Shown here: positions 12,255 through 25,217 of the stretch, one piece after another
Numbering within the stretch: position 1 is the first letter of the stretch
Layout of the letters: every line of letters begins with the position of its first letter
Source of the DNA: Diploptera punctata
Lineage: Eukaryota; Arthropoda; Insecta; Blattodea; Blaberidae
DNA: 64,000 bases
NCBI GenBank assembly: GCA_030220185.1
Contig: JASPKZ010007250.1
Location: forward strand, 1,339,001 to 1,403,000
Direction: 5' to 3'
Made by a program: the position numbers and the translations under genes
The notes under the pieces: generated by a model
What the model saw: the letters and a program-made list of their open reading frames with translations, nothing else
Databases searched by the model: none
Told to the model about the DNA's origin: nothing

Positions 12255-12550
12255 AATATAAAAAACCCAAAGAACTCCATGGTTTGGGAGAAAGTCAACA
12301 TTCAAAAAAAAAAAGGAGAAATTAATTGACTTTGAAATTCCCGGGAAAAATTATTTGATTTTGAGGTTCTTCACCAACAGAGGGAGCAAGAGGACCTTAA
12401 GGACAACACAACAACGGTTGTGAAAATACTGATGACGGAACTGAAGAAAGGTTTTGAAAGCAGTCTAAGAAGAAGAAGAATATGAGGTGAAGTAATAAAA
12501 TTTTACTTAAATAAATAATACCTCATAGCCTTAATTCTTAAAAAAGTAAC
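12255..12550 (+). mobile_element. PLE tail with hammerhead
   Basis: Remnant of the GIY-YIG C-terminus (tggtttgggagaaag region, FEIPGKNYL.F.VL), then a hammerhead candidate, then ATATGAGGTGAAG and TACCTCATAGCCTTAATTC. No inverted partner is attached, although the minus arm at 12095-12216 lies close by. Confidence 0.7.
12424..12475 (+). ncRNA. Hammerhead ribozyme candidate (CUGAUGA)
   Basis: CTGATGA at 12429, extra C, stem II GGAAC/GTTTT (wobbles), GAA, AG..GT with a G-G mismatch in stem III, H17=C. Confidence 0.5.
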
Positions 12551-12829
12551 AGATTGTTTTATTTATATGAAGTCATTGTTAAATGAAGAGTTGTTTTTAT
12601 GACTGAAACGTTTGTGTTGTGTGGACATGGGAAGTAGAGTGACTTATTCATTAACACTTGTCAAGTTAGCGGTACTTATTAGCAACATAGCTGGCCTTAG
12701 TGACCCGTATATGCACCTGTTTCCTTGTTCTTGACTGTAAGGCAGTGAAATTTATTTATTTAACTTTCATCTACATCTTATCAATGAGTAAATAATGCAA
12801 CTGAAATGCAATTGCAGTCCAACGGTGCA

Positions 12830-13830
12830 GAAATAGAGGAGGTAGCTGAATTCCAGTATTTAGAAAGCATGGTATCAAAAAAAAATTGTCAAAATTGGAA
12901 ATATAGTATCTAATCCTTAAAAACCACAAAGGGATTGAAACAAGGGTGCAGTCTATCACCAATTTTATTTAATATTTATGTAGAATTTATATTAATGAAA
13001 TGGAAACAAAGCTGCAAAGGTATGGGTATCCCAATAGGCACAGATTTTTGCTGACATTACAATTTGCTGATGATCAACTGGTTTTAGCACAAGACAAATT
13101 TGATATGGAATTCATGATAAAAAGGTTGAAAAACACATATGAATCATGGTGTCTCAGAGTAAATTTGCAAAAAAACAATATTTGGCAATAAATAGCAATG
13201 AAAGAGACAATTTAATATTGGAAGAAGGAATTTAAATAAAGCAAGTGAAACAAACTAAATATTTGGGAATAATTGTGGATAACATTGAAAGTATAGGCAA
13301 AGAGAATATAAAACATAGAATTGAATTGAGTAGCAAAATAATATCATTAAATTCCATATGGTGGGATAAGCATATTTGGAAAGACACAAAAAATATACTG
13401 GTAAAACATTGGTGGAATCTCTTGCAATGTATGGAAGTGAGGTATGGACAATCAATAAATACTACAAGAATAGACTAATAGCTCTAGAAATTGATTATTT
13501 ACACAGAAGGGCCAGAAAATAAAAATTAGGACATGTCACAAATAAGGAAATTAGAAACATAATGGAAGCAGAAAAAAGCATAATTGAAAGAATTGAGGAG
13601 AAGGAATTAAAGTGGTTAAGACATATTTTAAGAATGGAAGATGAGCGATGGCCGAAACAACTATATCAATGGCAACCGACAAAAAAGAAGAAAAGAGGGA
13701 GACTGAAGTTAACGTGGAAAGAAAGCATGAGGATAGTAATGCAAGCAAGAGGGCTAAGCATTGAAGATGCCCAAGATTGTAGGCTTTGGAGGTTTGGCAC
13801 AGGAAGACTGCAGCAGCTGTAAAAACCTGA
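12830..13830 (+). mobile_element. LINE reverse-transcriptase remnant
   Basis: Encodes GLKQGCSLSPILFNIYVE, FADDQLVLAQDKFDMEFMIK (the FADD polymerase motif) and a C-terminus ELKWLRHILRMEDERWPK. Frameshifts and stops are frequent. Confidence 0.78.
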
Positions 13831-13844
13831 ATAGATAGATAGAT

Positions 13845-14175
13845 AAAAAAAAGGAGATCAGAGGAAGATATTAAGGCTAGAATTAGAAAATCAAAAGCTG
13901 TATTCTCACAATTGTCACTTTGGAGATCTAAACAAATCTCAACTGGAACTAAATTAAGACTTTTTAATATCAATATGAAAAGTATATTTGCTATGGGCTT
14001 GTTGTAGAGACTTAGGAATTAGAAGGACACCAATCACATTATAAAAAAAATTGCAAAGTATGCATAAATACGAATGCCCCGAGATTATTTTGAGAATCTG
14101 ATGGCCAAAAACCATATTCAAATGATGAATTTCTGGAAGATAATGTCACAGAATGAGATCTGGAAGGAGCGTATT
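13845..14175 (+). mobile_element. LINE fragment
   Basis: Encodes DIKARIRKSKAVFSQLSLWR and TKLRLFN, a stretch typical of the region after the polymerase domain of some LINEs. It is cut off by a Harbinger-like element at 14180. Confidence 0.6.
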
Positions 14176-14179
14176 AATA

Positions 14180-14825
14180 GGGTCAATTCGTATAAATGCA
14201 TTAGACAATAAGGTTCTGCATTCTCAGATGAGCAAGTTGCCATCCAAAGATCGCGTGTTTTACGCATACTCAAGAATATGTTCATGCAGAATAATTGTCG
14301 AAAAATTCCCTAGGCGCTACCTGGCAAGGTGACTTCGCAGAGAACGAATCGTGAGCAACCCGATGGGAAACCGATGGTAACTGATGTACTTGGAAACCTT
14401 GCTGCCTATCTTGCTGCTTTTATCCCAAGATGTCGGACCTTGAAGACTTCGATCATGTTTTCGGTATATGCGGAGAAGAGGAATTTGATAGAGTCTACCA
14501 AAGAATTCAAACTGGAAGAACAGGAGAATCGGCATAATATCACGCGATGCAGACGTCATCGTATATGGTTTTATTTGCGGGATGCAAGCGTAAAGGGTGT
14601 TTGCCTCTAGCAGACGAAAAAAATAACGGAAAGGGTTTTATCGCGGTGAATTCTGAGTAATTTCTTGACAAATGTAACGAAAAAACGTGCTGCACTTTCA
14701 TGACATGACCAGTTAGTGGGTCGCTAAATTTGATCGTTTGCACCTGCCTCACGGAAAAACTCAGTCTACACCGGTGATTGAACGAGTGAGTAATGAGTAG
14801 AGACTAATGTATTTGCATGCGGCCG
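14180..14825 (+). mobile_element. Harbinger-like element A, copy 1
   Basis: About 646 bp with ends GGGTCAATTCGTATAAATGC and ...ATTTGCATGCGGCCG. The three-base duplication is not clear here. The MSDLEDFD-type frame is present near 14428 but frameshifted. Confidence 0.7.
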
Positions 14826-14827
14826 TA

Positions 14828-15075
14828 AATGTCGCAAATGGAAATGGGTTGGACACATTCTCAGAAGGGAACTAGACAATGTGCAAAAGAAAGCATTGGA
14901 ATATAATTCACAGGGATTGCCTAGAAAAAGAGGAATTACATGGTGCAGCACTGTAACAACAGAAATTGAACAACAAGGAAACATTTGGAATGAAGTCAGG
15001 AATTTGGCAAAAAGCAGAATCCGGTGGCATACTTTCACAAAAGCCCTATGCTTCCAAGAGGAGTGATGGGAACAT
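14828..15075 (+). mobile_element. LINE C-terminus remnant
   Basis: Encodes CRKWKWVGHILRREL, then KALEYNSQGLPRKRGITW, the WxGHxLRR...GxxRxxxxW tail of a LINE reverse transcriptase. Confidence 0.65.
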
Positions 15076-15140
15076 CTACTACATCTTATCAATAACATTT
15101 TGAGAATGCCATCAAATCTTTAGATGATAAAAAAGATTTA

Positions 15141-15355
15141 GGCCGGTTTCAAGAACCAAGCTCTCCGTCTTCCATAAGCTGAGGCTCTCATCTTTCAATT
15201 GTTTCTGGAAATTAAAAAAAAAAAATATCTTGTTAGCACATGATGTTGAATAGAGTGAGCCAGTTAGAGTTGATTCTGCATGACCCACATAATTAATTCG
15301 GTGTGACAGGCTGATAGTTGCTCTTAGCAGAAAGTTTGGTTCTTAAATATCAGTC
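15141..15355. mobile_element. Harbinger-like MITE B, copy 2
   Basis: 215 bp, flanked by TTA (15138-15140, 15356-15358), with the same ends as 5343-5577 and high similarity inside (shared AGCACATGATGTTGAATAGA tract). Confidence 0.72.
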
Positions 15356-15459
15356 TTACAACTCAATAGTATTAATACGTTTTGGTATATACTGATGTAA
15401 TAATATTAGGCAATAGTGAGAAGAAAGGAAGGGTCATTACGCACATTCTGTTAAATATC

Positions 15460-15605
15460 ACTAAGAAATTGGGGGTGGAAGTAAACATCAATAAAACTAA
15501 ATATATGGTCACTCATGAAATACATTATATAATGGAAATGGATAGTTAATGTCAAATGAGGGAAATTTTGAAGAAGTAGCTGAATTCAAATATCTAACTA
15601 ACTAT
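15460..15605 (+). mobile_element. LINE fragment
   Basis: Encodes LGVEVNINKTKYMV and a short downstream stretch; nearly the same fragment occurs at 17800-17945. Confidence 0.55.
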
Positions 15606-15611
15606 ATTTAA

Positions 15612-16135
15612 CTTTTATAGGAATTAATCACTATGAGGTTTAATTTGCGATAAAATCAAATGTTTCCTACCTCTCCTCATATAAATCTTGTAAGTAGATC
15701 ACGATTTCGAGACCATAACGGTCTCATCTTCAGTACAATCTTGGCGACTGATGTTATGTCGATTGCAAGAAAAACTTCTTCTTCCCTCTGTTGGTGGACT
15801 GATGAACCTCTGGATTTGCAGGAATTTCGAAGTTCATAAGTTTTCCCTTGTTTTTCAGAATGTGGATTTTTTCCCAAATCGTGAATTCATTTTGTTTATC
15901 TATTTGTTTAATTAGACTGGCTTTTGATTCAATTAAATGTTATTTGGACCAAGCATGAGCAGCTACTGGTGATAGAGGTTCATCGGTCCACCAACAGAGG
16001 GAAAAAGAAGTGTTTTTTCCAATCGACATAACATCAGTCGCCAAGATTGTACTGAAGATGAGACCGTTATGGTCTCGAATCATGATCTACTTAGAAGATT
16101 CATATGAGGAGAGATAGGAAACATTTGATTTTATC
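15612..16135. mobile_element. PLE foldback with GIY-YIG arm
   Basis: The left (minus) arm holds the terminus CACTATGAGG, a hammerhead and the GIY-YIG C-terminal segment up to about 15950. The shorter right (plus) arm begins near 15985 and ends ATATGAGGAGAGATAGGAAA. The arms are unequal, as expected for two independently truncated inverted copies. Confidence 0.75.
15691..15739 (-). ncRNA. Hammerhead ribozyme candidate, intact
   Basis: CTGAAGA, extra T, perfect 6-bp stem II GAGACC/GGTCTC with loop GTTAT, GAA, stem III AT/AT with loop CGTG, H17=C, stem I begins GTA/TAC. The right-arm copy (16046-16096) lost one A of GAAA, and another copy near 36265 has an extra A in CTGAAGA. Confidence 0.72.
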
Positions 16136-16149
16136 ATCTAACTAACTAA

Positions 16150-17125
16150 CTAACTCACTGGCAGTGTCAAACCTGTTAAGTTCATGGCCATGCAAGCAGA
16201 CTCTCCAGTCATCCTTATCCTGGTCTAATTTTTTCCAACATCTCCTGTATAATCTACTTCCCTCAAATCATGGTTGATGTTATTTTCCCACCTCATTCTT
16301 GGCCTACCTACTGGATGATTTCTATCTGTTTTTTTCTGCTGAGTGCTTTCCATCTGGTTTACCTACAAGGAGTTTCCATGTCCCTTTTAAATTCCCCATT
16401 TGTGCCAAATGTTCTTATCACAGTCCAAAAATCTTAACTATTCTTATTATATGTTTCCCATAAACATTATGTAATTCACTGTTAAGTAGTCTTCTCCATT
16501 CACCTGTCTGTTCATCTCTCTTTGATCCAAAATCCAAAATTTTCCCTGAAAACTTTATTCTCAAATACTCATATTTTCTCCTCCCTTAAAATAAGAGTCC
16601 TCATTTTGCATCCATATAGCATAACTGGGAGGTGTCTCTTTGAGATAGCTGCTTGTACCCCTTCTATCCAAGTTTTTTTTTGTGTTTCTCTCTTCCTCCT
16701 TTCTATTGGGATCCATTCCATAACAATTTTAGGCAATCTTTGCTCAGGCATTCTTTTGACATGGCCATACCACTGTAATCTTTTCTTTTCTACAATGTCT
16801 ATGATGTCCGGCTCCTCTTGTACACCCATAATTCCCCTTATTTCTTTATTTCGTACTCTATCCATTCTAGATTTTCCAGTTGATCTTCTTAAAACATCCA
16901 TTTCTGTACTTAAAATTCTTTTCATTTCCCTGGTAGGAATTTGCCAGACTTCAGCACCATATGTTAAAATGCTCTGAATTATGGTTTGATATATTTGTAA
17001 TTTTCTATTTTTTGTGATATTTTTGCTCCACCAAACAGAGTTAAAGCATTTATTGCTTGTTTTATTTGTGCGATTCTATTTTTAATTTCCACTATATTAT
17101 CGCCTGAATGGTCTAATTTTGTTTC
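16150..17125 (-). mobile_element. Two joined LINE reverse-transcriptase tails
   Basis: The 16665-17125 part encodes LQWYGHVKRMPEQRLPK and an upstream HSGDNIVEIKNRIAQIKQAI stretch. The 16150-16660 part matches the family at 43714-44217 (YGCKMRTLILREEK), which shows one LINE inserted in or beside another. Confidence 0.7.
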
Positions 17126-17574
17126 TAAATAAGTGCATTCAATACTAGGTTTTCATTTTATTATTATTATTATTTTATTACAATGCTACAGAAATGAAGA
17201 AAACAATAATAGACCTAACCTCGAAACCTGCCATTATAGAAAAGTTTTGATGAACCCCCTTGAAATATTTGGCGAATTCCTTGGGGGTTCGCGAACCACA
17301 GGTTGGGAAACAATGCTCTACATGATGATCTATGGGTGTAGACAGACAGATATTCTTAATACAGTGGAGAAGAGATGTTCACATCACCATGAACCAAGAC
17401 TCTTGACATCTTGTTCAGCTTTTAATGTAATATTTGATGAGTAAACAAAAAGCTAAACTGTAACTGAAATGAGGGCACGTGCAGTTACAGTTAAAATGTA
17501 GATATAGCTTATTAGAACTGTTAGTAAAGTAATATGAATATTATGGTGATTTGGCTTGGGGTCTCAGTGTCACT

Positions 17575-17695
17575 ATGTCTTCTGTTACAGCAATATACTG
17601 GATTTTACTCTTTTCTTGTTCTGTCTTGGCTCAGTCAACTGATCTTGCCAAGTGGGATGATGGAGAATATCCCGAGGATGCAAGGGACCCCAAAT
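17575..17695 (+). CDS. CUB protein exon 1 (signal peptide)
   Basis: Encodes MSSVTAIYWILLFSCSVLAQ followed by STDLAKWDDGEYPEDARDPK. The donor is gtgagt at 17696, leaving one base of a codon. An overlapping frame with an upstream ATG at 17534 also looks hydrophobic, but its phase does not join exon 2. Confidence 0.75.
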
Positions 17696-18722
17696 GTGAG
17701 TTCATATCTTTTATATAATAGAGTTTTGATGTAGTATTATTAGGCAATAGCGAGGAGATACTAAAGGCCAACACACACACACTCTATTGAGTAACACTAA
17801 GAAATTGGGACTGAAAGTAAACATCAATAAAACTTAGAAAAGCATTATATAATGGAAATGGACAGCCAATGACAAAAGAGGGAAATTTTGAGGTGGTGGC
17901 TGAATTCAGATATCTAGGAACAATATTACAAATAGGAATCATATGCAAACCTCTCCCTAGGTTAACAGGGAAAACTGCTGTCTTGCGAGGTAGAGGGATC
18001 TACAAAGGCTTAAGGGAGAAAACCCCAACAGGAAAAACAAGGGTGGATCAGACTCTGTAGCTGTGGTGGAAGCAACTGATCTAAGGGATGGGAACCCTAA
18101 AATCAAATGATTTGAATATTTTAGTAAAGAAGCCAGATATTATTCCAGAAATCCCACATAAAACTGCAGTAGCAAAATTTAGACTGCTTACAGAACATGA
18201 CTATTTGGCCAAACATTTATATAAAATAGGAATCTACATGAATCCAAATTGTCCTCTATGCAACAAAGACGAAGAAATGAACGAAGAACATCTACAAACC
18301 TGTGAAGTATTACCTGTTGGATCCACCATAGAGAAATATTGGAGAGCAAGAACGCTAATGGCTTCATTGCCAAGGCCCAGCATTTGAAAACAACAACAAC
18401 AACATAAAACTTAAAATATGTAAGACTTAAATTAAAATGTTTTGTACTTCACCTCATTAAAATCTTTAATTAAACCTCATAGTGATTTTTTTTGTATAAA
18501 AGTTCAATCAAAATATGTATTTTGTAACTTCTCCTATATGTACTACATTCACATTAGCTTGTTGAAATAAAATGCAAAACTTCACAGAGATTATTATTTT
18601 ACTCTCACTCTGTAAAACATAATGTCATTCTATAGTTATGTTAGTTTCCAATATAAAACTGTACATTTTAAGTACAATTTTTAAAGATAGAAACTTCATA
18701 TTTTCTGTTAAATATATTGAAA

Positions 18723-18764
<42 letters not shown>

Positions 18765-21700
18765 AAAAACAACAGGGATAATTAACAGTATAATGAAACC
18801 ATCTTGTACAGAAGAACACAAGATTACAGCTTTATAAGGTTCTCGCAAGACCAGTATTAACATATGGTAGTGAAGCATGGACAATACAAAGAAGAGATGA
18901 AAGCCGAATAACAGCAAATGAGATGCGATTTATGTGCCGAACAGCAGGCTACACAAAGTGGGACCATAAAATAAATGAAATTATGGAAGAGTTGGATGTA
19001 GAACCCATTCTTCACCATATACAAAACAACCAGAACAACTGGAAAGCCCATCTTCAACGAATACCGTCTCATAGAATTCCAAAAGCCATGCTTCGCTACT
19101 GCCCCCAAGGTAAAAGATCGCTGGGACATCCAAAAAAGCGCTGGATGGAAAATTCCTCTTTGAGACTGTAATAGGCCACACGGCCTAATATTTGCATGGA
19201 TGATGATGATGATAAGTGTGCATTGAAACATGTCCTGAAACAACTCAACTTTTATGAGGTAGGATACAACAGACTTCCTATTGTAATTTTATAGTTGTTC
19301 TGTTCAATTTGTTTTTATTTCCCTCTAAAACTCTTTTAAAATGAACTTGGAAACTTTTTACAGTTTCCACACTTTATTTTAAGGTTTGATTTACTAATTA
19401 TGATTTTTTATTTATAGTTTTCTCCCTCTTCAATGTGATAAGATTTCAAAATGTCCAGTGTGTTGGGACAAACAATCTACGAGGCACATGTTTTGCAAGG
19501 AAGGAATGTACAAATCTTGGCGGTATTTCTTCTGGGAGCTGTGCCAGAGGTTGGGGGACTTGCTGCATCAGTAAGTTTGTCCAATAATAAATTAGCATTT
19601 GATATTTTTTAGAGTAGTATTATTATTTATTATCCAAATGTATAAACCCTATTTCACATAAGGTACATTAGGGTTATAGTTTGTGTCAAAGTTATGATAA
19701 AAGTAAAGGTAAAGTGATCTCACTACAGACCTTAAGAGGCACTTGGGGTAGTAGGAGGTTAAGGCTCCCACTTTTTCTAGCCAATCGGCACTTAGTGTGT
19801 GCCGGGTTGTCACACCTGAGTGACGGCCGCCTTAACCCCCAGAACAAGTGTCTGGTACTCATTTAGTATTTACATTAGAGGCTGAGTTGACCCCAGGGCC
19901 ATAGTGCTGCCAGAAGGTTGGTCAGTTTAAAAATCTTGACTCCACCGGGATTCAAACCTCGACCTTCCGACTTATAGCCTCCCATAGTTGTGATACATTA
20001 TATAATTTTATCTAAAACTAATGTTTTTTATGAACCTTATTTATAAAGAAATTAAAAAGTTCATAGTTCTTTTCTGTCAAAAGCACTTCCGTAATGAGCG
20101 GTTCACTTAAACAGGCAGTGTTTTTAGAAGACAGGTGATTTCGAACCTTTCATTTCAGAACAAAGGGTAATCAAATATAATATCTGCTAATTTCGAGTCC
20201 CCATGGCAAGAACTTTTCTCATGGAATTTTGGCCAGTATGGAACCGGTGCCCACCCAGCATCGTGAGGCAATTGGGTAGCTACAATAAGTAGCGACTCCA
20301 GGTTGGGAAGACCAGCTATAACGGCTGGGGACCCGACATGCTGTCCACATGTCACCCCTACACTGGCTCAATGATCGTCTACCTCTATGATTAACACATG
20401 TGGATGTGAGGCCAGCAGCTGGGTGGTAAGCCAAGGGCCTTCTAAGCCTGTTGCGCTTGGGGTTAGTTGAGTTAATACCACAATTACAACTTGCATTCTC
20501 TCTGATATTGAATCCCTCGAGGTATTGGTTAAATTTTTAGTGACCAGTGAGGAATTATATAAGTATGAAATTTTAGAGTTTATAATCTGGAAACCATATT
20601 CTAGCTAATGTGAATGAGTTCTTCCACTGTAATGTTTCTGATTTCATTCGTAATGCTTTCTTTTAGTTCCTCCAATGTGTGAGGATTTATTCGATAAACC
20701 TTATCTTTCAGGTTACCCCACAAGTAAAAATCACACTCTGTTAGATCTGGGGAGTGAGGTGAAAAGAGCACTGGTCACTCTGTCTACAAACTCATCTGAA
20801 ATTTTAACACATTTATTGCTTTGTGCGCAGAAGAAATACTTGTTGTGCTAATTTTGAGAGTAATTTATTTGATAAATGTTCAAGATTTGCACCAATCTCA
20901 TCTAGCTTTGCTTCTATTTTTAGAACTGATTGTGTGCCGACATGTTTTTTGTTTTGCCATTATTTTCAAATCTATTAATAATTCTAGAATATTAATAAAT
21001 TGTTCAATATGAACAATAAATGTCAATACCTTAACTTATTTTAGGAATTCTCACTATGAGGTATATTCATTAAGGTAGAATATTTTTATCACTCACCTCA
21101 TATTGTTCTTCTTATTTGATTATAAACTAGTTTCGGAACATAGTTTCTGTTCCATCCTCAGTATCATCACGACCGTTGTTCTGTCGTCTTGAAGAGTTGT
21201 CCTTCTCTCCTTCCATTGGCTGACTGAAAAACCTCGAAACCAGGTCATTCTCACCGGGAATTTCAAAGTTCATTAATTTCTTCTTTTCGCTCTTTTGAAT
21301 GTAGATCTTTTCCCAAACAGTAAGTTCTTTTGGTTTTTCTATTTGTTTTAATAATTTTGCTTCTTTCTCGATAAGATGTTTTTCAGACCATGCATGGGCA
21401 GCCACTGCAGATTTTTCTACTTCCCCTTTCTTGACATTCCTGAGATGTTCTTTTACTCTAGTTTTCAAATTTCTTTTAGTTTTTCCTATGTAGAATTTCT
21501 CACATTCTTCACATTTAATTTGATAAATCCCTGATTTGTTTTCTTCTTTAATTTTCTCATTCTTATTAGGTCTAATCAGTCTACTGATGCTGTAGTCACT
21601 TTTTGGGTGCTAACCTTATGTTGACTACAGCATCAGTAGACTGATTAGACCTAATAAGAATGAGAAAATTAAAGAAGAAAACAAATCAGGGATTTATCAA

Positions 21701-24426
21701 ATTAAATGTGAAGAATGTGAGAAATTCTACATAGGAAAAACTAAAAGAAATTTGAAAACTAGAGTAAAAGAACATCTCAGGAATGTCAAGAAAGGGGGAA
21801 GTAGAAAAATCTGCAGTGGCTGCCCATGCATGGTCTGAAAAACATCTTATCGAGAAAGAAGCAAAATTATTAAAACAAATAGAAAAACCAAAAGAACTTA
21901 CTGTTTGGGAAAAGATCTACATTCAAAAGAGCGAAAAGAAGAAATTAATGAACTTTGAAATTCCCGGTGAGAATGACCTGGTTTCGAGGTTTTTCAGTCA
22001 GCCAATGGAAGGAGAGAAGGACAATCTTCAAGACGACAGAACAATGGTCGTGATGATACTGAGGATGGAACAGAAACTATGTTCCGAAACTAGTTTATAA
22101 TCAAATAAGAAGAACAATATGAGGTGAGTGATAAAAATATTCTACCTTAATAAATGTCAAATTAAAATGGAGTCTCAGTTATCAGAACCTTTTGGAACTA
22201 GTAAAGGATTGCTACAAAGATGCCCAAAGTCACCAACACTGTTTAAAATATAATAGACATTTGTTTAATAGAATGGTCACATAAGTGTGCAAAAATGGGA
22301 CTAGAAGTAACAGAAAGAAGATATCTACATCACTTACTTTTTGCCGATGATCAGATAATTATAACCCAGGATGGAGAAGATGCAAATTATATGTGTAATC
22401 AGTTTTCAACAACATATTAGAAATGGCATTTGAAAATCAACAAAAACATGCTATTTAACAAATGACCCAGATGAATTATATATTGATGGCGTAAAGATAA
22501 AGAAGAGCGATAATTTCTGTTTTTTGGGATCAATTATAGAGAAAGATGGAACATCAAATAAAGAAATAGCAAAAAGGATTAGTAATGGAAGAAAAACCAT
22601 AGGAATGTTAAACTCTATACTGTGGAGTAAAAACATCATTAACAGAACAAAACAACTAATTTATAAATCCATACTAGAAAGTATAATGTTATATGGATTG
22701 GAAGTTTGGACAATGACACAACAGCATGCCAACAGAATAATTTCAGTTGAAATGGATTTTTAGACAAGAGCTGCCAGAAAATCTCGACTGGAAAAAATTA
22801 GAAATACAGAAATTAGAAAATGGACGAATGCAGAAAGAAATAATGGATGAGATTGAACACAGAAGGCTAAAATGGTATGGACACGTAAGAAGAATGCAGG
22901 ATGGAAGACTACCAAAGGCCGTCTATGCATGGAAAATTGAAAGAAGGAACAGAAAAGGAAGACCAAGAACAACCTAGAAGAACAACATTCAAAATTCAAT
23001 GAGGAAATTTGGTGTAACAGATGAAGACACCGAGGACAGAGAACGATGGAGAACTTTAATTAAGGGAAATTTGTGAATGTTTGTTGCAAACTGATAGTCT
23101 ATACGTCCGCATTCAGTTATATATATATATTTTTAATTTGTGTTATTTACTAAGATTGGTTGGAGAAAACCCTCAATGATGAGGAAAATTCTCAAAGTGA
23201 GTGCATGATTAATAATTCTGTGAATTTGTGTTCTTGAAGGAAATATCTAAGTAAATTCATGATGTATCCATCGAGCAGATTCTACTTAAAATCATTTTTA
23301 TATACAAAGATACGATGCAGCAGCAAAATTGGTCTCACCATCTTGATAACTTAAAGCTGATTAACTGCATTCACGTGCCATGAAGACTAAACTGGATGAA
23401 CACACCATCCGCTGATGCAAGTCACATAGCCCACTTTAAAAACCCCTCATAAGCAGTTACATCCTATGATAAAGGCCCGATATCTGTGTTCCTTTTGCAG
23501 TCTAGTAATTTATGACTTTTTTCATTAACATTTAAAGGAAGTGACACTATGATATTTATTTTAATTAATAAATTAAGTTAGATTATATGACTCACCTCAT
23601 ACTTGTAGATTTTCTTGAAGATGAGTTTCGACACACGACAAATCATTATCAATTCCATCTAAGTTAAATGGAATTGATAATGATACATAATGTGTCAAAA
23701 CTATGAGGTGAGTTGTATAATCTAACTCAATTTCTTCTTCTTCTTCTTCTTCTTCGCGGTTTAGGCTTATTTACTAGCCCATTCCGGCTCCAAATTGCTG
23801 CTCTTTCCATCTTTTCCTTGGTCTTCCCAAACTTCTTCTTTCTCGTGGTGAATAGTTGTATGCTGCTTTTGGTATTCTATTCTCAGTCATCCTTGCCAAG
23901 TGTTCTTTCCAGTTTGTTCTGTATTTCTCTATTGTTGTGTTTAATTCCTTTACTTTTAGTTGTCTTATTTCTGTGTTATGTTTTTTCTCAATTTATTAAT
24001 TAATTAATTAATTTATAATCTTACACAAATCTCAAAAAATTATTTTGGACGAATCATTTTGTCGTAACTGGTCTGATATTAAGGTCCAGCATTCACTTTC
24101 ATATAATAGCAAAGGCAATAAAATTACTTTAATTTCTATTTTGTTAATTTTTTTATCATTACTGTCTTTTGTTCATTTTGAACTTTATTTAAGTTTTAAT
24201 ATGATGACAATGTTGTGAACAGTTCAGAAGACGTGTGGAGACAGCACAAAATTAAACTGCACTTACTTCAGCAACACTGACTACCCGGGTCTGTACAGTG
24301 ACGGTGGACGCTGCACTATTACTGTCAACAAGTGTAATTCTGACATCTGCCAGGTATGTTCAGAAAGATGCCAATGAAATATATACATTTCTAAAATGTA
24401 TTGTTGGATGGATTAATAACAATGAA

Positions 24427-24457
<31 letters not shown>

Positions 24458-25185
24458 TTACAATTTTATAATATCTTCTTCTTGTATCTTGTAAGCCCAT
24501 GTTTCCCTTAACAGAGATTTAGGCGCTCTCCCCCTACAGGGAAGAATTTGAACCATACTAATTTAGTTACACTTGTTTTCGTATAGATGTCATTTGAGTC
24601 AATGAGATATTAATGAAGATGAAGCTGCAAAGGTTTTGAAACTGCAGTATAAAAATAGAAGACTGGATATGAGGTGTGCCTCAAATATAAGGCCGTTTGA
24701 GATGGATTGGACATATTAATAGAATGCCAAATAATACTAATGTGAAACAAATCTTCTGTTGACAACCTTAACGAACCAGATTGAGATGAAGATCTTAGAA
24801 TAGATGGTGGAATTGTGTGTGCCAGGATTTTAAAAAATGTCAAATAAACCACTGGGAAAGGTTTTCTATGGAGAGGGATGTTTGGAGCAGGCGCATTGAG
24901 GAGGTAAAGGCCTTATTGGGCTGTAGTGCCATTTAAGAAGAAGAAGAAGGATATGAGGTGAGGTATGAAGTATTTTAATCTAATCTTAAATTAAACCTCA
25001 TAGTTCTTGAGAACATCATCAATTTCAATTTTAAAAAACCATCTTTACAAAATTTCCACTTTATAGAATATATTTCAATTACAATTTGAAATTTTTTAAT
25101 GTATTTAAAATGTATTCAATCAATTTCGAAAATTATTTGTCTGTATCACTTTGTCCTTGTGGCAATCCTCTAATGAGGAAAGTTT

Positions 25186-25217
<32 letters not shown>

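Larger units (their letters stand above)
21027..22148. mobile_element. 1.1-kb PLE foldback with GIY-YIG arms
   Basis: Flanked by AATAAATGTCAA at 21015-21026 and 22149-22160. Two nearly identical inverted arms joined near 21605 each encode the C-terminal part of a PLE endonuclease (EEC-KFYIGKTKRNLKTRVKEH, then HAWSEKHLIEKEAKLLKQIE and NFEIPGENDLVSRFF), a hammerhead and the ACTCACCTCATA box. A one-base insertion (ggggg near 21795) breaks the plus-arm frame. It sits in the CUB-gene intron. Confidence 0.88.

Noticed and set aside
13551..13973. 140-codon minus-strand frame
   Set aside because: It is the antisense of LINE reverse-transcriptase sequence and has low-complexity hydrophobic composition.
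14766..15098. 110-codon minus-strand frame
   Set aside because: Antisense of the LINE tail at 14828-15075.
16522..16977. 151-codon plus-strand frame
   Set aside because: It is antisense to minus-strand LINE tails that encode recognisable reverse-transcriptase C-termini.
17133..17444. 103-codon frame in the CUB upstream region
   Set aside because: No family resemblance and no splice phase that fits a neighbour; contains (ATT)n low-complexity sequence.
17534..17734. Hydrophobic frame overlapping CUB exon 1
   Set aside because: It looks membrane-like, but the alternative frame gives a standard signal peptide and the right phase for exon 2.
19681..19866. Short frame at 19.7 kb
   Set aside because: It lies inside a SINE family 5 copy.
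20821..21012. 63-codon frame upstream of the PLE foldback
   Set aside because: No domain, AT-rich, no splice context.
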